A stretch of 64,000 bases of DNA. It comes from Ruegeria lacuscaerulensis (lineage in GTDB: Bacteria > Pseudomonadota > Alphaproteobacteria > Rhodobacterales > Rhodobacteraceae). The first letter of the stretch is position 1. Every line of letters starts with the position of its first letter. The notes below the pieces were generated by a model. That model had not been told where the DNA came from and searched no databases. It saw only the letters and a list, made by a program, of their open reading frames with translations. The stretch lies in the NCBI RefSeq assembly GCF_013033355.1, contig NZ_WQDY01000005.1, forward strand, positions 223,841 to 287,840, in the 5' to 3' direction. The position numbers were made by a program, and so were the translations under genes. Of this stretch, positions 8,600-17,080 are shown in pieces.

Positions 8600-11032
8600 T
8601 CAACGTCGGCGTTTTGCGCGCAGTGTCGGATCAGCTTGGGTTGGATCCTCTGGCCACGGGTGTTTTGGATACTGGGCGCGCATATCCTTGCGAACGTCTT
8701 CGTACGAGCCGGCCCAGAACCCCGGTAAGTCCCGTGTGATCTGGATTGGGCGCTGGGCAGGGGACAGCAGAGTGATCTTGAGGGGCTCGCCGCCCACCAT
8801 CGGATGGCGGGTTACTCCGAACAGTTCTTGCAACCGGACCGAGATTTCGGGGGCCGCACCGCCGTAGTCAATCGGCACTTTCCGACCCAAAGGTGTTTCG
8901 AATGATCCGGGCGCGCGTCGGTCCAGCTCCTGTGTCTGGTTCCAATCCAACCGGGCGCGCAATGCAGGTAGCAGGTCGAACTTTTTCCAGTCGTCAGCCG
9001 ATCGCACGCCGGAGAGCATCGGCAGCAACCAGTCCTCTAACGACGCGGCCAGCCCGGCAGGCGAGAAGTCGGGCAGGTCAACGCCCTCGGCCCTGACCAA
9101 TTCGACCCGCGCGGCCAGACGCGCCGATGCGCCGTTCAACCGCAGACCCAGATCGCGCACTCCGTCCAGCATTGCCATAGCCAGTATGTCTTCGGGCACG
9201 TCTTTCCAAATGCGGTCGTCCAGAGTTATGGTACCCAGCCGCTCTTGCCGACGCGCAACAACGCGGCGGTCCCGTTTGGACCAGACGCAGCTATCAACCC
9301 AGTCGATCTGATCCGCGAACAGATCGCGAATTTCGCGCTCGGATATTTGCGCGGCCATGCGCACACGCGCCTCACGGGGGTTGCCGTCGGTGTCTGTGAC
9401 AACCAGATAAGGGCTCGCTGCCAAAGTGTCGGCACTGTCCAACACCACACCTTTTCCGCCAGACAGAACATATCGCGGATCGTCACCCTTGCGACGCTGG
9501 CCGATACGGTCGGGGTAGGCCAGCGCAGCCATGGCTGCGGGGCTCAGATCAGATGGCTTTCCATTTCGGCGCAGCCGCTTGGCTTCGGCCTTTATGCGGT
9601 CAATTGCCCCCGAATTCACTTGCCAGATGCGATTGCGCTGAAAAGCGCGCAGATCGCGTAGTGCTTCTAGCCGCAGCAACATATCGGTCGGCGCGCCGCG
9701 CAGCGGGTCTCGTTCGGCCATCAGCGCGGCCAGAGAAGATGCGTCCGACCCGGCACGCTCTAGCATGTGGCCTAACCGGGGATGCAGGGGCAGGGCCGAA
9801 AGGGCGCGTCCGTGATCGGTGATCCGCCCCTTGCCGTCCAAAGCGCCCAACATGGTCAACAAGCTGCGGGCTTCGGCCATGGTGCCTTCGGGCGGAGGGG
9901 TCAGAAAAGCGAGGTCGTTTGATTCAGCCCCCCAAAGCGCAAGCTCCAGCGCCAGACCGGTTAGGTCGGCGGCTTCGATCTCGGCTGGGGGGTAGGCCGC
10001 GAGCGCGCCCTCTTCTCCTTTGGACCAAAGGCGATAGCAGACCCCTTCTGCCACGCGCCCCGCGCGGCCTGCGCGCTGGGTAGCCTCGGCACGTGTGACG
10101 CGTTCGGTGACCAACCTGGACATCCCCGAGCCCGGATCAAACCGCGCGCGTCGCGCCTGCCCCATATCGACCACAACACGAATATCTGGAATGGTCAGAG
10201 AGGTTTCGGCAATCGACGTGGCAAGAACGATCTTACGCCCCTCCTCAATCGGAGCTATGGCCTTGCGTTGTGCTGCAAAGGGCATTGCGCCGAACAGGGG
10301 GCGCAGCGTGCATCTGTTAGGCAAGCGTCCGGCCAAAGCGGCCTCGGCGCGGCGAATTTCACCTTCCCCGGGCAGGAACACAAGCATCCCACCTGCCGTT
10401 TCACGCTCGGCCTGAACCACCAGATCGACCAACGCATCCAACCGCCGTGCTTGCGGACCAAGCGGGCGGTCCAGCCAGCGTGTCTCGACCGGAAAACTGC
10501 GGCCCGCAGACGTCACTAGCGGAGCGCCCATCAAATGTCCGACCGGTTCAGCGTCCAATGTCGCGGACATTGCCAGCAGGATCAGATCGTCGCGCAGCGC
10601 GCCCATCACTTCGAGGCAAAGCGCCAGCCCTAGATCGGCATTCAAGGACCGTTCGTGGAATTCATCGAAGATCACCGCGCTGACGCCGGGCAGATCGGGT
10701 TCGGATTGCAGCATCCGGGTCAGAATGCCTTCGGTCACAACCTCGATCCGGGTGGATTTGGACACTTTTGCCTCGCCACGCACCCGGTAGCCGATAGTTT
10801 CCCCCACGCGCTCGCCCAGCGTTTCGGCCATGCGTTCCGCTGCGGCACGGGCAGCCAGCCGACGGGGTTCCAGCATCACGATCTTGTCAGCGCACAGCCC
10901 TGCCTCGAGCATTGCTAAAGGCACACGAGTCGTCTTGCCCGCGCCCGGGGGCGCTTGCAGCACGGCGCGCCCCGAAGCTCGTAGGGCGTCCAGCAGATCG
11001 GGGATGGCGTCTTCAATGGGCAGGCGAGTCAT
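8600..11032 (-). CDS. hrpB: ATP-dependent helicase HrpB
   Basis: An 810-residue DEAH/DEFH-type RNA helicase. Walker A is APPGAGKTTRVP near residue 30, the Walker B region is FDEFHERS near 125, motif III is AMSATLDAE near 155 and the C-terminal RecA motif is THRAGRAGR-like (QRAGRAGRVAEG) near 325, followed by the helicase-associated and HrpB C-terminal domains. The ATG at 11032 (MTRLPIEDAIPDLL) is preferred to a TTG 18 bases upstream because it matches family N-termini. Its biological role in bacteria remains poorly defined. It is divergent from meaB. Confidence 0.94.
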   Translation of the reverse strand: MTRLPIEDAIPDLLDALRASGRAVLQAPPGAGKTTRVPLAMLEAGLCADKIVMLEPRRLAARAAAERMAETLGERVGETIGYRVRGEAKVSKSTRIEVVTEGILTRMLQSEPDLPGVSAVIFDEFHERSLNADLGLALCLEVMGALRDDLILLAMSATLDAEPVGHLMGAPLVTSAGRSFPVETRWLDRPLGPQARRLDALVDLVVQAERETAGGMLVFLPGEGEIRRAEAALAGRLPNRCTLRPLFGAMPFAAQRKAIAPIEEGRKIVLATSIAETSLTIPDIRVVVDMGQARRARFDPGSGMSRLVTERVTRAEATQRAGRAGRVAEGVCYRLWSKGEEGALAAYPPAEIEAADLTGLALELALWGAESNDLAFLTPPPEGTMAEARSLLTMLGALDGKGRITDHGRALSALPLHPRLGHMLERAGSDASSLAALMAERDPLRGAPTDMLLRLEALRDLRAFQRNRIWQVNSGAIDRIKAEAKRLRRNGKPSDLSPAAMAALAYPDRIGQRRKGDDPRYVLSGGKGVVLDSADTLAASPYLVVTDTDGNPREARVRMAAQISEREIRDLFADQIDWVDSCVWSKRDRRVVARRQERLGTITLDDRIWKDVPEDILAMAMLDGVRDLGLRLNGASARLAARVELVRAEGVDLPDFSPAGLAASLEDWLLPMLSGVRSADDWKKFDLLPALRARLDWNQTQELDRRAPGSFETPLGRKVPIDYGGAAPEISVRLQELFGVTRHPMVGGEPLKITLLSPAQRPIQITRDLPGFWAGSYEDVRKDMRAQYPKHPWPEDPTQADPTLRAKRRR

Positions 11033-11185
11033 GCGGGCTTTATCCGCCAAGCATCGGGCCGCGTCCAGTTCTGTGGTTTGCGGGTGACGACCTGCTTACA
11101 TCCAGACGGATTCCGGCGCAGTCCGGTCTGGACAAATCGGCTTCAGCGACGGCAAGTAGTCGTGCCGCAAAAGATCGGGGTTAAA

Positions 11186-12175
11186 ATGGAAATAGACAGC
11201 CTGAGTGACAGGATTTTAAACGGGGATCGGCGCGCGCTGGCCCGTGCAATAACCTTGGTAGAAAGCGGCCGCGCCGACCACCGAGCGCAGGCCAGCGAAT
11301 TGCTGGCGCGTCTCGCAGGCGCGGGGAGACAGGCATTGCGGATTGGGCTGTCAGGTACGCCGGGCGTCGGTAAATCCACGTTCATCGAAAGCTTTGGCAT
11401 GATGCTGATCAGTCAGGGATTGCGCGTGGCGGTTCTGGCCGTCGATCCCAGTTCGACCCGTTCTGGGGGCTCGATTTTGGGCGACAAGACCCGGATGGAG
11501 CGCCTAAGCCGGGAACCTGCCGCCTTTATCCGACCTTCCCCCAGCCAAAGCCATTTGGGCGGTGTTGCGCGTCGAACGCGCGAAGCCATCGCCCTGTGCG
11601 AGGCAGCTGGGTTTGACGTGGTTTTGATTGAAACGGTTGGAGTAGGGCAGTCGGAAACCGTGGTGTCCGAGATGTCAGACCTGTTTCTTTTGCTGCTGGC
11701 CCCTGCAGGTGGGGACGAGCTGCAAGGGGTCAAGCGCGGTATTATGGAGATGGCCGACATTATTCTTGTCAACAAGGCGGATGGAGATCTCAAGGCAACG
11801 GCCACACGGACCTGTGCCGACTATGCAGGAGCGCTGCGTTTGCTGAGAAAGCGCCCGCAAGACCCTGAAGGATTCCCCAAGGCCATGACGGTCTCTGCGG
11901 TTGAAGAGCATGGGCTTGAGCAATCCTGGGACGAAATGCGCTCTTTAACAAATTGGCGCAAGGAAAGCGGTTATTGGTCCACGAACAGAGCGGAGCAGGC
12001 GCAGTTCTGGTTTGAACAGGAAGTGCGCAATGCGCTCTTGTCGCGGCTTGCGACCCCACAGGCCCGCGCCGAGATGGAACGGCTGGGCAACGCGGTTCGA
12101 GAAGAGGGACTAAGCCCGTCAGTGGCGGCAGAAACACTGTTATCGAACCTGATGCCAGGCCAGGGATACTCCTGA
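11186..12175 (+). CDS. meaB: MeaB-type GTPase chaperone of methylmalonyl-CoA mutase
   Basis: A 329-residue G3E-family P-loop GTPase. Walker A is SGTPGVGKSTFIES near residue 53, followed by AVDPSSTRSGGSILGDKTRM, ETVGVGQSE and NKADGD, the standard MeaB/ArgK order. MeaB protects and gates B12-dependent acyl-CoA mutases. No mutase gene lies nearby, so the partner must be elsewhere on the genome. The ATG at 11186 was chosen because the preceding in-frame codons show no family resemblance. Older names call this family the LAO/AO transport ATPase. Confidence 0.92.
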   Translation: MEIDSLSDRILNGDRRALARAITLVESGRADHRAQASELLARLAGAGRQALRIGLSGTPGVGKSTFIESFGMMLISQGLRVAVLAVDPSSTRSGGSILGDKTRMERLSREPAAFIRPSPSQSHLGGVARRTREAIALCEAAGFDVVLIETVGVGQSETVVSEMSDLFLLLLAPAGGDELQGVKRGIMEMADIILVNKADGDLKATATRTCADYAGALRLLRKRPQDPEGFPKAMTVSAVEEHGLEQSWDEMRSLTNWRKESGYWSTNRAEQAQFWFEQEVRNALLSRLATPQARAEMERLGNAVREEGLSPSVAAETLLSNLMPGQGYS

Positions 12176-12283
12176 AGACAAGAATTGCGTGATGTGAACC
12201 GAGTTTCCCGTACTGCGTGCGGGGGGCTGTCGAGTGCGCGTAAAGATGGTATTGTGATCGTATAAATCGCAGGACCTGAGACT

Positions 12284-13435
12284 ATGCCTCGTATCAATGG
12301 GACCAACAGTGGCGATGATATTGACGTCACAAACGACAGCGGGACGCTGAACGGCACTCCCCAAGGGTCTCCTATTGATAACATTCGCGGTCGAGGCGGC
12401 GATGACGATATCACGGTCACGGACAGCACGATTTCCGACAACGTGGTTGGGAATACGGGTAACGACAACATCGTCATTTCCAATAGTACTGTGATTGGAC
12501 GAGTCTCGGGCGGTGCAAATTCCGATACGATAACAGTCAGCGGGTCTGATGTCGGCTCTATCAGGCTTGGGGCGGGTAATGACACGCTCAATTTCAGCAG
12601 TACGACCGTCAACGATGACGTCGTCGGCGGAAGCGGTACAGACACGCTGAACCTACCGGAAGGCACGGTCGTTAACGACGCCACATTCGGTACGTTCACG
12701 GTTGAGGCCGGGGTTGCCTATTCGGTGTCCAGTGGCACGTTCACGCTGCCGTCGGGCGCAACCGTCACATACAGTGCTTTCGAAAACGGGTCGGGCGTGC
12801 CGTGCTTTACTCGAGACACCAAGATTTTGACGACCAAAGGTGACCGTTGCATCCAGACGCTGAAGGTTGGGGACGAAGTTCTGACGCTGGGACAAGGCGT
12901 GCAAGCGCTGCGATGGATTGGGCGACGCAGCATTTTCAAGGCAGATTTACAGGCCAACCCTCGTCTGCGACCAGTTCGTATATCAGCAGGGGCGCTTGGT
13001 GATGGCCTGCCGCACGAAGACCTTTTGGTATCGCGACAGCATCGAATGCTAGTGCGGTCCTGGATCGCGCAGCGAATGTTTGGTGCGCCTGAAGTTCTTG
13101 TTGCCGCGATCAGACTTGTTGATACGCCCGGCATTTTCGTTGACGAGAACGTGGATGAGGTGGAGTATTTCCACCTGCTGTTTGATGCGCATCAGGTTGT
13201 TTTTGCCGGAGGAGCGCCGACTGAAAGCCTTTTCACCGGTGTTGAGGCGTTGCGGGCGTTGGACCCCAATGCGCGGCGTGAGATTTTCGAGATTTTCCCA
13301 GACTTGGCCAAGGGTCTTCCCACGCGAGAAACCGCCAGATTGATACCTGAGGCACGGCAGCAAGCCCGGTTGTTGGAACGCCATCTTAAAAACGGTAAAC
13401 CGCTTTTGTGGTCGCAATCGGGACCTGCTGGCTGA
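12284..13435 (+). CDS. Hint-domain protein with an N-terminal beta-solenoid-like repeat region
   Basis: A 383-residue protein. Residues 1-145 are rich in G, N, D, T and S and carry repeating units of the type xxDxITVxxSxI and GNDNIVISNSTV, suggesting a secreted beta-helix or RTX-like fold. No N-terminal signal is visible. From C174 (VPCFTRDTKILTTKG) a Hint_2 domain runs to about residue 310, with SRQHRMLV as the conserved histidine block. Such proteins are frequent in Rhodobacteraceae and may self-cleave and splice or ligate like hedgehog/intein modules, but function is unproven. It stands alone between meaB and rpmB. Confidence 0.82.
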   Translation: MPRINGTNSGDDIDVTNDSGTLNGTPQGSPIDNIRGRGGDDDITVTDSTISDNVVGNTGNDNIVISNSTVIGRVSGGANSDTITVSGSDVGSIRLGAGNDTLNFSSTTVNDDVVGGSGTDTLNLPEGTVVNDATFGTFTVEAGVAYSVSSGTFTLPSGATVTYSAFENGSGVPCFTRDTKILTTKGDRCIQTLKVGDEVLTLGQGVQALRWIGRRSIFKADLQANPRLRPVRISAGALGDGLPHEDLLVSRQHRMLVRSWIAQRMFGAPEVLVAAIRLVDTPGIFVDENVDEVEYFHLLFDAHQVVFAGGAPTESLFTGVEALRALDPNARREIFEIFPDLAKGLPTRETARLIPEARQQARLLERHLKNGKPLLWSQSGPAG

Positions 13436-13595
13436 ACAAACAAAGTTGGCGTAAAGAATCCGCGCGATCCGTCTTGACCCTTCCGTCGATTCCCACTACA
13501 CGCATCCAACCAGTTTTCGGGCGCGACTTCGGGTTGCGCCCCTTGTGATTTGGCCGAGGTGTTATGCCGGGCCTCCAGAAACAAAGGAAGAAACC

Positions 13596-13883
13596 ATGTC
13601 GCGCCGTTGCGAACTGACCGGAAAAGGCCCGATGACTGGCAACAATGTCAGCCACGCCAAAAACAGAACTCGTCGTCGTTTCCTGCCGAACCTGAACGAC
13701 GTTACCCTGCAGTCGGAAACCCTGGGTCGTGGCGTAAAGCTGCGCATCTCGGCGGCTGCTCTGCGCTCGGTCGACCACCGCGGTGGTCTGGACGCGTTCC
13801 TGGCCAAAGCCAAGGACGACGAACTGTCGGCTAACGCGCTGAAAGTGAAAAAGGAAATCGCCAAGGCGCAAGCCTCGGCCTAA
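13596..13883 (+). CDS. rpmB: 50S ribosomal protein L28
   Basis: A 95-residue ribosomal protein; [20 protein letters not shown] is the diagnostic N-terminus and [11 protein letters not shown] follows. It sits in the large ribosomal subunit. The ATG at 13596 follows an aaggaag ribosome binding site and replaces an unsupported in-frame upstream start. Codon use is strongly biased (ctg, gac, cgt), as expected of a highly expressed gene. It is monocistronic, with a terminator hairpin 25 bases after the stop. Confidence 0.98.
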   Translation: MSRRCELTGKGPMTGNNVSHAKNRTRRRFLPNLNDVTLQSETLGRGVKLRISAAALRSVDHRGGLDAFLAKAKDDELSANALKVKKEIAKAQASA

Positions 13884-13907
13884 GCCTTTTTCACATGTAA
13901 AATATTC

Positions 13908-13939
13908 GGCCCTGTACCCATGATGGCGCAGGGCCTTTT
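13908..13939 (+). terminator. Intrinsic terminator of rpmB
   Basis: The 7-base arms GGCCCTG (13908-13914) and CAGGGCC (13929-13935) are perfect inverted repeats, followed at once by TTTT. The 14-base loop contains a further short CAT/ATG pairing. It lies 25 bases after the rpmB stop. Confidence 0.8.
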
Positions 13940-14064
13940 CTATTGCATCAAAGCCAAAAAGCGCGATTTGGTGACAATCCGTGGATATGGAGTGATTTTG
14001 TTCACATACCTCCGCTCTGAATGACGTTATGTTTAAGCATATTCATCCGACGGAGATCATTCTC

Positions 14065-14214
14065 ATGTCTTTCAAATCTCTCGAATCTTTCTCCCTGTTG
14101 GCCGCTTTTTTCGGCAAAACCTTTGGGACATGTTTTCGGATGCAACGTCAGGTGAACAGGTTGCATACAAGCCTGACCAAAGGGTCTGTCAAGCGTACCG
14201 AACGGGACGGTTGA
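14065..14214 (+). CDS. Candidate small protein, 49 residues
   Basis: A short open frame, MSFKSLESFSLLAAFFGKTF at the N-terminus, ending in a basic tail with KGSVKRTERDG. A ggag element lies about 9 bases before the ATG, and a strong terminator-like hairpin lies 20 bases after the stop, so the segment could be a separate small transcription unit. I do not recognise a family. The short hydrophobic stretch (residues 8-20) could associate with the membrane. It could equally be a non-coding RNA with a chance frame. Confidence 0.4.
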   Translation: MSFKSLESFSLLAAFFGKTFGTCFRMQRQVNRLHTSLTKGSVKRTERDG

Positions 14215-14233
14215 TACTTTCCTCCTGACCCAC

Positions 14234-14271
14234 GGGCTTCAAGCGTATTCGATTGCGCTTGAAGCCCTCTT
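14234..14271 (+). terminator. Strong terminator-like hairpin
   Basis: Perfect 12-base arms GGGCTTCAAGCG (14234-14245) and CGCTTGAAGCCC (14256-14267) around a 10-base loop, followed by tctt. It would end a transcript carrying the 14065-14214 frame; the T-run is weak. Confidence 0.65.
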
Positions 14272-14297
14272 AACGTCCGGCCTATATCAAAGGCGAA

Positions 14298-14648
14298 ATG
14301 AAAGCTGTTCTGCATAAGACGTTGCCTTTTGTATTGTCGCTGCTTGTCTTGCTCACCGGGCAAGGAGTAGCCGCGTCTAGGGGCATGGAAACTGCCGTTG
14401 GGCAGATGGTCTTGTGTACCGGAGACGGCCCTGTGGTCGTCTATACGGATGCGGATGGACAACCCACGCAGCCTCCGCATTTCTGTCCGGACTATGCGAT
14501 GACGTTGCTTGGGGCGGTCCTTGATGTTTCGTCCCGCGTGCCCGAAGCGCCAAAGCCCGATCAGGTTCAACCCGCACGGACACGCCGCAACCTGATTGCG
14601 GCACCAATTCCACATCACCCTGCGCGGGCTCCTCCTGTCGTGTTCTGA
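14298..14648 (+). CDS. Small secreted Cys/His protein upstream of the copper chaperone
   Basis: A 116-residue protein with a signal peptide (MKAVLHKTLPFVLSLLVLLT, cleavage near GVAAS). The mature part has MVLCTGDGPVVVYTDADG and a PPHFCPDYAMTL segment, two cysteines flanking a His-containing stretch, which resembles small copper-associated DUF2946-like proteins. It ends 41 bases before the PCu(A)C chaperone gene, so a role in periplasmic copper handling is likely but inferred. The family assignment is tentative. Confidence 0.7.
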   Translation: MKAVLHKTLPFVLSLLVLLTGQGVAASRGMETAVGQMVLCTGDGPVVVYTDADGQPTQPPHFCPDYAMTLLGAVLDVSSRVPEAPKPDQVQPARTRRNLIAAPIPHHPARAPPVVF

Positions 14649-14689
14649 CAATCAACTTATTCTCAGACACTTAAAGCAGGAGAAGCCAG

Positions 14690-15163
14690 ATGCGCTTTTC
14701 ATTCAAACTATTGGCCACTCTGGCCGCCGCCACCATTGCAACCGCCGCAGTGGCACAGGATTCGATTGCCGTCGAAGATGCTTATGCGCGTTCGTCCGGC
14801 AAGACTGCCAAAGCCGGTGCGGCGTTCATGATGATCGAAAACACCGGTGACGCAGATGACCGGTTGATCGCCGTTGAATCTGAGGCTGCGGCGCGGGTTG
14901 AACTGCACACGCATGAGGTTGATGCCAACGGCGTTGCCAAGATGATCCATGTCGAGCAAGGGTTCGTGATCCCGGCGGGTGAAGCTCGTGCGCTGAAACG
15001 CGGAGGGGACCACGTCATGTTCATGGGGCTGACGGCGCCTTTCGAAGAAGGATCCACTGTCCCCGTCACTTTGATCTTCGAAAAGGCAGGCGAGGTCGAG
15101 GTCGACATTCCGGTTGATCTGAAGCGTCACGACGCTGGTGGGCACGGGTCGCATTCGCACTGA
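14690..15163 (+). CDS. Periplasmic copper chaperone PCu(A)C
   Basis: A 157-residue secreted protein: signal peptide to about residue 22 (TAAVAQDS), then the PCu(A)C domain. Copper ligands are recognisable in HTHEVDANGVAKMIHVE and HVMFMGLTAPFEEG, and the C-terminus GGHGSHSH adds a His-rich tail. PCu(A)C proteins deliver Cu(I) to cytochrome c oxidase assembly with Sco-type partners, none of which is visible here. A caggag site precedes the ATG. It probably shares a transcript with the Cys/His protein upstream. Confidence 0.92.
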   Translation: MRFSFKLLATLAAATIATAAVAQDSIAVEDAYARSSGKTAKAGAAFMMIENTGDADDRLIAVESEAAARVELHTHEVDANGVAKMIHVEQGFVIPAGEARALKRGGDHVMFMGLTAPFEEGSTVPVTLIFEKAGEVEVDIPVDLKRHDAGGHGSHSH

Positions 15164-15208
15164 AGCTACGCGCGTCTTCGCGCCGCTTTGCGGCGGTCAT
15201 CCACGCGT

Positions 15209-15234
15209 CAGGCCGGGCTGAGCCCGGCCTGTTT
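15209..15234. terminator. Terminator hairpin between convergent genes
   Basis: Perfect 10-base arms CAGGCCGGGC (15209-15218) and GCCCGGCCTG (15222-15231) with a 3-base loop, followed by TTT on the plus strand. It lies between the stops of the copper chaperone and HdeD genes and could serve the plus-strand transcript, perhaps both. Confidence 0.75.
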
Positions 15235-15243
15235 GCGTCGAGT

Positions 15244-15852
15244 CTAGCGGTTGACGACGCGCATCGAAACGCGGTCGCGGGCGGATTTGAAACGCAATGC
15301 GAGGAAGATCATGACCCCCGAGAAGGCCAGCGCCGAGAACGCAATGGCCCAGCCCAGTGCCACCATTCCGCTGCCTGGCCAGAACATCAGAACCAGCCCA
15401 ATCAGCAACGCGACGATCCCTGAATTGCGGAAGGTTGCCGAATCTGGATGCTGATCCGGTATTTGTCGCCACGCTGCCAGCGAACCGACGCCAACAATCA
15501 GGGCCCATGCACCCAAAAGGAAGAAGGTCAGTCGCGCCACGCCCTCGGGCCAGATCAGAAGGACCAGCCCAATAAGCAAAGCGCCTATTCCGAATCCTCC
15601 GATCAGGCCGCGTCGACCGAACCCAAACAGGGTGACGCCGCCGTCAAGCACCAGTAGCAGACCGACTAGACGCAACAGAAGCGAAATGCTGCCCGTCGGC
15701 CAGAACAACGCTGCAACCCCCAACACACCGGCGAGAATGCCGCGCAACAAAAAAGTCCACCACAGATTGGCCAGCTGCTCTCCCATCGCTTCGCGACCGT
15801 CCAGGCTGTGGCTATCAAGGATTTCTTCGTGCGGCGTATGAGGGTCGGTCAT
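15244..15852 (-). CDS. HdeD family membrane protein
   Basis: A 202-residue protein with a short soluble N-terminus and six membrane helices in three hairpins (e.g. WTFLLRGILAGVLGVAALFW, then IGALLIGLVLLIWPEG), the pattern of HdeD/DUF308. E. coli HdeD is linked to acid resistance; here the role is unknown. The ATG at 15852 is chosen over one at 15912 because ggagg lies 6 bases before it and the upstream extension looks non-coding. It lies downstream of the sirtuin gene on the same strand. Confidence 0.83.
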   Translation of the reverse strand: MTDPHTPHEEILDSHSLDGREAMGEQLANLWWTFLLRGILAGVLGVAALFWPTGSISLLLRLVGLLLVLDGGVTLFGFGRRGLIGGFGIGALLIGLVLLIWPEGVARLTFFLLGAWALIVGVGSLAAWRQIPDQHPDSATFRNSGIVALLIGLVLMFWPGSGMVALGWAIAFSALAFSGVMIFLALRFKSARDRVSMRVVNR

Positions 15853-15912
15853 GTGGGCCTCCGGTTGTGGTCGCGGGTTCAGTATACAATAAATCTCTTT
15901 TGTATCTGACAT

Positions 15913-16608
15913 CTATTGTTGCCCCAGCAGGTCGTCGACCCAGCGTGGGACTGTTTCCGACGCCGGGCCGAGGATGACCGTTTCAAAGCTGGACGCGCCA
16001 TCCGAGGGTTCAAGGTTTAATTCGACGGTCCGTGCACCAGCATTGGCAGCCTCGTGCACGAAAGCGGCGGCCGGATAGACCTGCCCAGAAGTTCCGATCG
16101 AAGCAAAGATCGCAGCCTCGGAAAGGTGATCGTAGATGGTTTCCATGTGATAAGGCATCTCTCCGAACCAAACTACGTCGGGTCTGGCAGACGGTGCGGC
16201 ACATGCGGGACAGGATTCACCCACGGACATCTCCGGGGGGGCAACCCAGCGGTGGTCGCACGCGGCGCAAAGCGCCCCTGCAAGGGTTCCGTGCATATGA
16301 AGAACGTTTTTGGCCCCGCCGGCTTCGTGCAGGCTATCTACGTTTTGGGTCACGATCACAACATCACCGGGCCAGTTGCGTTGCAACCGGGTCAGCGCTT
16401 GATGGGCCGGATTAGGTTGCGCGTTCGCCGCCTGAATGCGGCGGGCATTGTAGAACCCCTGTACCAAAGCCGGGTCACGCGCAAACCCTTCGGGTGTAGC
16501 GACATCTTCTATCCGATGCTGAGACCAAAGCCTGCCTTCGTCCCGAAATGTGCCCAACCCGCTTTCGGCCGAGATTCCTGCTCCGGTCAGGATGACAATC
16601 TTTTCCAT
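15913..16608 (-). CDS. cobB: NAD-dependent protein deacylase (sirtuin)
   Basis: A 231-residue Sir2 enzyme that removes acyl groups from lysines with NAD+. NAD-binding GAGISAESGLGTFRD begins at about residue 8, TQNVDSLHEAGG follows near 95, the catalytic histidine is in VLHMHGTL near 110, and two cysteine pairs (CAAC, CPAC) form the zinc site. The start at 16608 has an aggtagga site; an upstream in-frame ATG was rejected. It is divergent from the phosphatase gene, with 28 bases between starts, so both promoters overlap that gap. Confidence 0.93.
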   Translation of the reverse strand: MEKIVILTGAGISAESGLGTFRDEGRLWSQHRIEDVATPEGFARDPALVQGFYNARRIQAANAQPNPAHQALTRLQRNWPGDVVIVTQNVDSLHEAGGAKNVLHMHGTLAGALCAACDHRWVAPPEMSVGESCPACAAPSARPDVVWFGEMPYHMETIYDHLSEAAIFASIGTSGQVYPAAAFVHEAANAGARTVELNLEPSDGASSFETVILGPASETVPRWVDDLLGQQ

Positions 16609-16636
16609 TCCTACCTCACACGTTACACCTTGGTGC

Positions 16637-17080
16637 ATGAGCCACCGTATCCTGTTTGTCTGTTTGGGCAATATCTGCCGTTCACCCGCTGCCGAGGGCG
16701 TGTTTCGCGCCCGTGCACCACATTATGCGACTGATAGCGCCGGGACCTCGAGCTGGCATGTCGGCGACCCGCCCTATGGGCCGATGCAGAAGGCAGCAAT
16801 GGCACGGGGGGTAGCACTGGGCGATTTGCGCGCCCGGAAATTTGTGGCCGAGGATTTCAACCGGTTTGATTTGATCCTTGGTATGGATGCCGACAACATC
16901 GCCAATATCGAGGATCTGCGCCCCGAGGGCAGCGACACTCCGGTCCGCTTGCTGACCGATTTTGCCCTAGAAACCTGCGCGGACCATGTGCCCGACCCCT
17001 ATTACACCCGTGATTTTGACGGAGCTTTGGACTTGATCGAGGCCGCTGTGGAAGGCCTCGCCGCTCATCTGCGTGGTTAG
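16637..17080 (+). CDS. Low molecular weight protein-tyrosine phosphatase
   Basis: A 147-residue phosphatase with the CX5R signature CLGNICRSP at about residues 9-17 and the general-acid DPYY motif near residue 118. These enzymes dephosphorylate tyrosine in proteins, in some bacteria controlling exopolysaccharide export; no kinase or polysaccharide gene is nearby. The ATG at 16637 is placed directly before the catalytic strand, standard for the family. Its end overlaps the convergent LysR gene by four bases. Confidence 0.92.
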   Translation: MSHRILFVCLGNICRSPAAEGVFRARAPHYATDSAGTSSWHVGDPPYGPMQKAAMARGVALGDLRARKFVAEDFNRFDLILGMDADNIANIEDLRPEGSDTPVRLLTDFALETCADHVPDPYYTRDFDGALDLIEAAVEGLAAHLRG

